DNA of 64,000 nt from Aphodosoma sp045631465 (GTDB lineage: Bacteria > Bacteroidota > Bacteroidia > Bacteroidales > Paludibacteraceae), in NCBI GenBank assembly GCA_045631465.1, contig JAZQUV010000011.1:88587-152586 (forward strand), given 5' to 3'. Below the pieces are notes generated by a model. It was not told the DNA's origin and ran no database searches. It was given only the letters and a program-made list of their open reading frames with translations. Positions 58,732-64,000 of the stretch are shown here, in pieces. The stretch's first letter is position 1. Every line of letters starts with the position of its first letter. A program made the position numbers and the translations under genes.

Positions 58732-60681
58732 TTATTTAATTCTCAATTTGTATACCTCAAGCAAACGTTTGAGGTCATCGACTTGTTGACGAAGTTGACG
58801 TCCACGGTCGGTGTCGCGTACCATCATACGCTTAGTGTCAAACTCAACAAGGAAACGTGTGCCTTTGATATCAACTCCTTGTTCGATAGCTTTCTGACGC
58901 GATTCAAATGGCTCGTGTTGAACAAGTTGCATACCATGAGAATTGAATACAAGGGTGTAACCTGCAATACCTGTTTCGTCGTGATAAGGACGTGAGAATC
59001 CACCATCAATAACCAACACTTTTCCGTCTGCGCGCACAGGCGATTCACCTTTGATAGTCTTCACTGGCACGTGACCATTAATGATATGACGATGTTCGCC
59101 AACAACACCAAATTCATCGAGAATACGGTCGCAAATATCCGAATCGGTACGAAGTTTGTAATATGGACCTTGAATCTCTTTGTGAGGCTCTTTGTCGCTC
59201 AACAAGTAGCGCTCAAAATTGGCCATCTGATGCTTGTCGAACGATGGCGAATCTGGACCTGCCCACCAATACCACATATAGTCCAATGCAACTTGATACT
59301 CTTCCCTATCTTTACATGGAAGACATGCAATGCGCACAAGGCGGTCAACCTCATCGAGATATGCTTTACCAGAGAGAGTCTTACCACAGATATTTATTTG
59401 ACGGAACGTACCATCGGCATTCATTGGCACTGAGGCGTGGAACAAAAGATTGCCGTTGCACACGAGGTACATACTACCCTTATCAAGCAAAAGACGAAGG
59501 TGTTGCGCCAATTTTTGACTTGCAGCAAACGACTGAATAAGTTTATCCATCACGTCGCGCTCACCTTGCGTAAGTTCATATGGATTCTCTTTGCTAACAG
59601 TTGGGAAGATTGGGTCTTTCATTGGATAGTCAACACCATCAATAGTTACTATACCACGCTCTTGGTCAACAAGGTGCAAACGATCACGGAACTCCATTTT
59701 CCAGTCTGGATTACGCATAAAGAGCGAGTGCTCTAATTTCCATTGTATAATAGAGATAGCCTTATGCATCTGCGAGAGTAGGCGCACATTGCGCTCATCA
59801 TAGTTCACATCGGCATATTTAAGTTTTGGAATATATGGAGTACAAGGGTCGTTTTCATAAACCTCCATCGCAAACGTAGCAAGTGGAATCATGTTGATAC
59901 CATAACCATCCTCGAGTGTATTAAGGTTGGCATAACGAAGCGAAAGACGAATAACTGTAGCAATACATGTTTCATTACCCGCAGCAGCACCCATCCACAC
60001 AAGGTCGTGATTACCCCATTGGATATCCATATCGTGGTACTGACTGATTTGGTCAAGAATCAGGTGTGCACCAGGTCCACGGTCATAGATATCGCCCACA
60101 AGGTGAAGACGGTCAATAACAAGACGTTGAATAAGCGTACACATAGCAATGATAAACGCATCCGAACGACCATTGTCTATAATACTACGAAGAATAGCAT
60201 GCACATATGCTGTTTTATTTTCGTCATCCTCACTCTCGTGCATAAGCTCTTGAATGATATACGAGAATGCCTCTGGCAATGTTTTACGCACTTTCGAACG
60301 AGTATATTTCGACGACACCGCACGACACACGCGCACTAATCGAATCAAAGTGATATTATACCACTCATCCAAGTTATCTTCCTCTTGTTTAACAATTTCA
60401 AGACGTTCTTTTGGATAATAGATAAGTGTACAAAGGTCATGTTTCTCTTTCTCGCGCAATTCGCGACCAAACTCATCATTCACCTTGCGCACTACTGCTC
60501 CACTGGCATTACGAATAACATGGTCAAAAGCTTCGTGCTCGCCATGAATGTCAGATAGAAAGTGTTCGGTGCCTTTTGGCAAACTAAGAATTGCCTCTAG
60601 ATTGATAATCTCAGTGGCTGCTGCTTCGATAGTTGGAAACATCTTACCGAGCAACTCAAGATAGCGTTTTTCCATATGCAT
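58732..60681 (-). CDS. fbp: Fructose-1,6-bisphosphatase class III
   Basis: 649 residues, the usual length of the class III (Firmicutes/Bacteroidetes) enzyme, unrelated to classes I and II. Metallophosphatase motifs are FLSDIHGEHEAFDHVI (DxH), LVGDIYDRGPGAH (GDxxDRG) and IQWGNHDLVWMGAA (GNHD), with later HIINGHVPVKTIKGESP. It converts fructose 1,6-bisphosphate to fructose 6-phosphate in gluconeogenesis. Monocistronic, with a -7 box 79 bases upstream. Confidence 0.96.
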   Translation of the reverse strand: MHMEKRYLELLGKMFPTIEAAATEIINLEAILSLPKGTEHFLSDIHGEHEAFDHVIRNASGAVVRKVNDEFGRELREKEKHDLCTLIYYPKERLEIVKQEEDNLDEWYNITLIRLVRVCRAVSSKYTRSKVRKTLPEAFSYIIQELMHESEDDENKTAYVHAILRSIIDNGRSDAFIIAMCTLIQRLVIDRLHLVGDIYDRGPGAHLILDQISQYHDMDIQWGNHDLVWMGAAAGNETCIATVIRLSLRYANLNTLEDGYGINMIPLATFAMEVYENDPCTPYIPKLKYADVNYDERNVRLLSQMHKAISIIQWKLEHSLFMRNPDWKMEFRDRLHLVDQERGIVTIDGVDYPMKDPIFPTVSKENPYELTQGERDVMDKLIQSFAASQKLAQHLRLLLDKGSMYLVCNGNLLFHASVPMNADGTFRQINICGKTLSGKAYLDEVDRLVRIACLPCKDREEYQVALDYMWYWWAGPDSPSFDKHQMANFERYLLSDKEPHKEIQGPYYKLRTDSDICDRILDEFGVVGEHRHIINGHVPVKTIKGESPVRADGKVLVIDGGFSRPYHDETGIAGYTLVFNSHGMQLVQHEPFESRQKAIEQGVDIKGTRFLVEFDTKRMMVRDTDRGRQLRQQVDDLKRLLEVYKLRIK

Positions 60682-60759
60682 TAGGTTAATATGTTAGTCT
60701 ATTGGTTAATATGGAGATTTAAAACAATCTAATATCGACGATTAACTCCTTTAATTCGG

Positions 60760-60767
60760 CAAAGTTA
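60760..60767 (-). promoter_or_regulatory. fbp promoter -7 box
   Basis: TAACTTTG on the minus strand, 79 bases before the ATG. Confidence 0.65.
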
Positions 60768-60913
60768 GGTATTTTAATTCAAAGATGCAAATTTTTTGAG
60801 CATTATTATTAATAATATTAAAAACAATGGGATTTTAACATTAAAAGTAGTTAAATATTTACGTATATTACTTATTTTAGTTAAAAAATACACTAAATAG
60901 GTAAACTTTTCGT

Positions 60914-60921
60914 TAACTTTG
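60914..60921 (+). promoter_or_regulatory. htrA promoter -7 box
   Basis: TAACTTTG, about 92 bases before the htrA ATG. Confidence 0.65.
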
Positions 60922-61012
60922 CAGTCAATAACAAAAATCTTTTCTAAGACTTTAACCAAAACCTATTGAGAATCCACCAACAACCTATTAACTAAAAAAC
61001 AAAATACTGATT

Positions 61013-62488
61013 ATGAAAAAACTAATGTCAACAATCGCATTTGCGCTCACCATTGTGGCAACAAGTGCACTAACAAGTCTCGTTGTAACTAAAAACGTAG
61101 ACTCATTAAGTAAAAACAACGAAAAAACCGACTCTCTATCGCAACCTGTGCAATTCACCAACCATGACGGAGCTGCAGTGCGCCCTGCCGACTTCACTCT
61201 AGCTGCCGAAAAATCGGTAGAGGCGGTAGTACACGTAAAAACTAAAATCGATGTGAGCAGTCGCTACCAAATGAACATCGACCCATTCTTCGACTTCTTC
61301 TTTGGTCGCCCTTCTACGCCTCGCGAACCGCAATACCGCGAAGGCTCTGGCTCTGGCGTAATCATCTCTACCGATGGTTATATCGTGACCAACAACCACG
61401 TCATCGACAATGCTTCAATCGTCGAAGTTACACTCAACGACAAACGCACATTCGACGCTCGCGTGATTGGCTCCGACCCGTCTACCGACATTGCGCTACT
61501 CAAAATCGAAGCCGACAACCTACCTATCATCATCTTTGGCGACTCCGACAACCTCCGCATTGGCGAATGGGTGCTCGCTGTAGGCAACCCATTCAACCTA
61601 ACATCCACCGTCACAGCGGGCATAGTGAGTGCTAAAGCTCGTAATATCAACATCCTAAATTCCGAAATGAAAATTGAATCATTCATCCAAACCGACGCCG
61701 CTGTCAACCCAGGCAACTCAGGCGGTGCATTGGTGAATACACGTGGCGAATTGGTAGGTATCAACACAGCCATCGCATCTCAAACAGGCTCATACACAGG
61801 CTATTCATTTGCCGTACCTACCTCTATCGTCAGCAAAGTAGTAGCCGACCTCAAAGAGTATGCTGTAGTGCAACGCGCCGTGCTTGGTGTGCAAATTGCC
61901 GATATCACCGACCAACTCGCCAAAGAGAAAAATCTAAAAACGCTAAAAGGAGCCTATATCGTTAGCGTACAAGAGGGTTCATCTGCCGCCGATGCCAACC
62001 TACGCGAGGGCGACATCATCACCACCATAAATGGTCAAACCATAGGTTCGGTTGCCGAATTGCAAGAGCAAATCAGCCGCTACCGCCCTGGCAACGACGT
62101 GAAAGTCAACTATATCCGCGCTAACAAAAACGAATCGGTAATCGTAAAACTCAAAAACCGCTCAGGCAACACCAATGTAGTAAAAATTGCCGACAACTCT
62201 ATCCTCGGTGCTACATTCAAAGAGGTCGATAAGGCCGTAGCCGACCAATTCCGTCTCACCTCGGGCATCCAAATTGCTTCTATCGACAAAAATGGCGCCC
62301 TAGCCAAAGCTGGACTCAAAAAAGATTTTATCATCCTAAAGGTAAACGGTCAACCTATCCGCTCCGAAAAAGACCTCACTACCATCGTCAACCAAACCAT
62401 CAATGCTGCCGACCACGACCGTGCACTCTTCATCACCGGTGCCTACACCAATGGCGACATTGCCCACTTTGCTGTCAACCTCGAATAA
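61013..62488 (+). CDS. degP: Do-family periplasmic serine protease (HtrA/DegQ)
   Basis: 491 residues. N-terminal signal or anchor (FALTIVATSALTSLVV, about 8-25). Trypsin-like domain with the complete triad His129 (TNNHVID), Asp159 (TDIALLK) and Ser236 (GNSGGALVN). Two PDZ domains follow, at about 290-375 (GAYIVSVQEGSSAADANL) and about 405-485 (SIDKNGALAKAGLKKDF). It degrades or refolds damaged envelope proteins. Own promoter; immediately upstream of rpoD with a tandem-repeat gap. Whether DegP or DegQ cannot be decided. Confidence 0.95.
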   Translation: MKKLMSTIAFALTIVATSALTSLVVTKNVDSLSKNNEKTDSLSQPVQFTNHDGAAVRPADFTLAAEKSVEAVVHVKTKIDVSSRYQMNIDPFFDFFFGRPSTPREPQYREGSGSGVIISTDGYIVTNNHVIDNASIVEVTLNDKRTFDARVIGSDPSTDIALLKIEADNLPIIIFGDSDNLRIGEWVLAVGNPFNLTSTVTAGIVSAKARNINILNSEMKIESFIQTDAAVNPGNSGGALVNTRGELVGINTAIASQTGSYTGYSFAVPTSIVSKVVADLKEYAVVQRAVLGVQIADITDQLAKEKNLKTLKGAYIVSVQEGSSAADANLREGDIITTINGQTIGSVAELQEQISRYRPGNDVKVNYIRANKNESVIVKLKNRSGNTNVVKIADNSILGATFKEVDKAVADQFRLTSGIQIASIDKNGALAKAGLKKDFIILKVNGQPIRSEKDLTTIVNQTINAADHDRALFITGAYTNGDIAHFAVNLE

Positions 62489-62513
62489 CCCCTCACTCTA
62501 CCCATACTACAAC

Positions 62514-62596
62514 ATACTATAAATATAGGATAAATATACTATAAATATAGGATAAACATACTATAAATATACAATAAAGCAACCTTCAAAATCACA
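62514..62596. repeat. 22-base tandem repeat (3 copies) with degenerate core copy H
   Basis: Three 22-base units at 62514-62535, 62536-62557 and 62558-62579, each starting ATACTATAAATATA. They run into AAGCAACCTTCAAAATC (62577-62593), the reverse form of the dispersed core, and the unit itself recalls its GTATAGTATATTT arm. Confidence 0.85.
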
Positions 62597-62653
62597 CAAA
62601 AATATTTTTATAAAAAAAGCACAAAAACTATTGCTTATATCAAAAAAAATTTA

Positions 62654-62661
62654 TAACTTTG
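62654..62661 (+). promoter_or_regulatory. rpoD promoter -7 box
   Basis: TAACTTTG, 24 bases before the rpoD ATG; the sigma factor's gene carries the box the factor itself is expected to recognise. Confidence 0.75.
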
Positions 62662-62684
62662 CATGCTTAAATTGTATAGATAGA

Positions 62685-63548
62685 ATGAGACAGCTAAAAA
62701 TTACAAAATCCATTACCAATCGTGAGAGTGCTTCACTCGACAAGTATTTGCAAGAGATTGGTCAAGCGGAACTTATCTCAGTAGACGAAGAAGTAAAGTT
62801 GGCTCAACGAATCCGTAAAGGCGACCGCGCAGCACTTGAGAAATTGACTTGCGCAAACCTACGTTTCGTGGTTTCCGTTGCAAAACAGTACCAAAATCAA
62901 GGGTTATCTCTACCCGATTTGATTAATGAAGGTAATTTAGGCCTAATTAAGGCAGCCGAGAAATTCGACGAAACTCGTGGTTTCAAATTCATCTCTTATG
63001 CTGTATGGTGGATACGTCAATCCATTCTCCAAGCTTTGGCAGAACAATCGCGTATCGTGCGTTTACCACTTAACCAAGTGGGTGCGTTGGGCAAAATCAA
63101 CAAAGCATTGTCGAAATTCGAACAAGAAAATGAGCGTCGTCCATCAGCAGAGGAACTTGCAGAGGAACTTGATATTCCTTTTGAAAAAATCTCTGACACA
63201 ATTAAAATCTCAGGACGCCACATTTCGGTCGATGCCCCTTTCGTCGAAGGTGAAGACAACTCGCTTCTCGATGTGTTGGTAAATGATGATTCTCCAATTG
63301 CTGATTCTACTTTGATTAACGAATCTTTAAACAAAGAAATCGACCGCGCACTCGAGTCTATGCTCGCAGAACGCGAACGCGACATCCTAAAAATGTTCTT
63401 CGGTATCGGTTGTCAAGAAATGACCCTCGAAGAAATTGGCGACCAATTCGGCCTTACTCGCGAACGCGTGCGTCAAATCAAAGAAAAAGCTATTCGCAAA
63501 TTGAGAAACAACAACAAAAACAAACTTCTTAAAGTGTATCTTGGATAA
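62685..63548 (+). CDS. rpoD: Primary sigma factor (sigma-70/SigA, Bacteroidetes short form)
   Basis: 287 residues from ATG at 62685 (MRQLKITKSITNRESASLDKYLQEIG); the 18 codons upstream in frame contain the promoter, so they are excluded. Region 1.1 is absent. Region 1.2 starts SLDKYLQEIG, region 2 has NLRFVVSVAKQYQNQGL and GFKFISYAVWWIRQSI, region 3 GRHISVDAPF, and region 4 MTLEEIGDQFGLTRERVRQIKEKAIRKLR. Length and layout match the primary sigma factor of Bacteroides, which reads TAnnTTTG promoters, consistent with the boxes across this window. Confidence 0.96.
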   Translation: MRQLKITKSITNRESASLDKYLQEIGQAELISVDEEVKLAQRIRKGDRAALEKLTCANLRFVVSVAKQYQNQGLSLPDLINEGNLGLIKAAEKFDETRGFKFISYAVWWIRQSILQALAEQSRIVRLPLNQVGALGKINKALSKFEQENERRPSAEELAEELDIPFEKISDTIKISGRHISVDAPFVEGEDNSLLDVLVNDDSPIADSTLINESLNKEIDRALESMLAERERDILKMFFGIGCQEMTLEEIGDQFGLTRERVRQIKEKAIRKLRNNNKNKLLKVYLG

Positions 63549-63576
63549 TAAATCCATAAATACACAACAAATAACT

Positions 63577-63606
63577 GAAAGAGCATTCCACAAAATGCTC
63601 TTTCTT
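63577..63606 (+). terminator. rpoD terminator
   Basis: A perfect 11-base stem GAAAGAGCATT / AATGCTCTTTC, loop CCACAA, then TTT. Confidence 0.88.
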
Positions 63607-63639
63607 TATAAATAGATATTAAACCGAATACAAATTTAA

Positions 63640-63755
63640 GATATAAAGCCCTCAAAGAGGGCGAACTATGCTTAACCGCATGCGACTGAGCGGAGCGAAG
63701 GAACTTGCGGAAAGAAATACTATCTACCTCTCCGTCCCCAACGGGTAGGGTGCTC
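63640..63755. repeat. GC-rich structured intergenic element
   Basis: A series of hairpins: GCCCTC-AAA-GAGGGC (63648-63662); CCGCA (63676-63680) with TGCGG (63706-63710) around GACTGAGCGGAGCGAAGG; and CTACC ... CCGT-CCCCA-ACGG ... GGTAG (63724-63748). The composition differs sharply from the AT-rich flanks. It looks like a REP- or MITE-like dispersed element of Bacteroidales, or a small structured RNA. Only one copy is in the window. Confidence 0.55.
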
Positions 63756-63853
63756 AAAATATAGGTCAAAAAAAGGCTATTATTTTTATATTTTTTATAA
63801 ATAAAATTAGATGTATTTTTTATCTTTTTTTAGTAAAAAAAACAATCTAAAAG

Positions 63854-63886
63854 TTTGCATATTTCATTGATTTTTAGTATCTTTAT
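63854..63886 (+). promoter_or_regulatory. Promoter of the gene at the right edge
   Basis: TTTG at 63854-63857 and TATCTTTA at 63879-63886, 21 bases apart; 19 bases before the ATG. The last base of the -7 box deviates from consensus. Confidence 0.55.
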
Positions 63887-63905
63887 AATCTAAAATAATA
63901 TAATT

Positions 63906-64000
63906 ATGGATGTTAAAGATATAAAAATTGCACAGCTTCAGAAAGAGCTTTTAAAGCAAAAAGAAGAAGTTAAAAAATTAAACAAGAAACTTGCTACATC
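63906..64000 (+). CDS. Unknown protein, N-terminal fragment
   Basis: Only 31 codons are in the window. The start MDVKDIKIAQLQKELLKQKE continues as a Lys/Glu/Leu-rich helix with coiled-coil heptad spacing. Such N termini occur in transposases and in many other proteins, so no function is assigned. Confidence 0.5.
   Translation, partial: MDVKDIKIAQLQKELLKQKEEVKKLNKKLAT

Larger units (their letters stand above)
60682..61012. other. Divergent gap between fbp and htrA
   Basis: 331 bases with the fbp promoter (60760-60767) and the htrA promoter (60914-60921). Between them is AT-rich DNA with a weak inverted repeat near 60800 (ATTATTATTAATAATATTA). GGTTAATATG occurs twice in the fbp leader. No gene. 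Confidence 0.65.
63549..63905. other. Gap after rpoD
   Basis: 357 bases holding the rpoD terminator, a GC-rich structured element (63640-63755) and a promoter for the last gene. No protein gene supported. Confidence 0.7.

Noticed and set aside
63648..63755. tRNA or tmRNA gene
   Set aside because: The hairpins do not form a cloverleaf; no TTCGAAT-type loop and no CCA end were seen.

Overview
The window is a chromosomal segment of a member of the Bacteroidota, most likely order Bacteroidales. The evidence is: promoter boxes of the Bacteroidetes type (TAnnTTTG, often with TTTG or TTG about 19-21 bases upstream) and no E. coli-like -35/-10 pairs; a primary sigma factor of only 287 residues without region 1.1; class III fructose-1,6-bisphosphatase; a release factor 2 with SPY in place of SPF; WG-repeat and BspA-type LRR proteins; lipoproteins of Bacteroidetes-only families; and a sodium:solute symporter, NhaD-type antiporter and M13 peptidase typical of gut anaerobes. 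No rRNA, tRNA, CRISPR array, prophage or intact insertion sequence was recognised.

Layout. 1-4.4 kb: end of an aminotransferase, pheT and a RecD-like helicase. 4.4-10.2 kb: three envelope proteins (a lipoprotein, an outer-membrane beta-barrel candidate, a lipoprotein pullulanase). 10.3-20.2 kb: a long rightward block with a secreted EEP-family phosphatase/nuclease, an M23 peptidase, Rel, a DUF4837-like lipoprotein, pdxA, a deacetylase-like protein and two glycosyltransferases. 20.4-22.4 kb: groES-groEL. 22.5-25.9 kb, leftward: pdxJ, exbB, exbD, tonB and a DJ-1 protein. 26-28 kb: nadK and fmt. 28.1-29.6 kb: an orphan WG-repeat protein. 29.9-33.3 kb, leftward: a deacetylase-like gene and mutS. 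33.6-35.5 kb: a dolichol-phosphate-mannose-type glycosyltransferase and prfB. 35.6-40.9 kb, leftward: M13 peptidase, WYL-type regulator, tkt. 41.3-46.3 kb: two tandem plsC paralogues, a PorE-like OmpA protein, a symporter. 46.5-47.7 kb, leftward: nadD, gmk. 48-55 kb: yqgF, an ABC-F ATPase, lepA, nhaD, an M15-like protein, nth. 55-58.7 kb: an AT-rich accessory island (PD-(D/E)XK nuclease and LRR protein). 58.7-64 kb: fbp (leftward), htrA, rpoD and the start of an unknown gene. Both nadD and nadK (NAD/NADP) and both pdxA and pdxJ (PLP) are present but unlinked.

The most unusual signal is not in the genes. Nearly every gap between genes carries a degenerate tandem array of period exactly 7 (sometimes 8, 9 or 10). 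The unit differs at each locus, but the placement is the same: starting in or at a stop codon, or ending at a start codon. About twenty such arrays are listed. A second family has a roughly 35-base core ending in GTATAGTATATTT, carried either in a 97-base element with 13-base terminal direct repeats or between 21-23-base palindromes. A third family, with an AAGCGAG...TGCCGAGC theme, occurs three times. Together these repeats make up most of the intergenic DNA.
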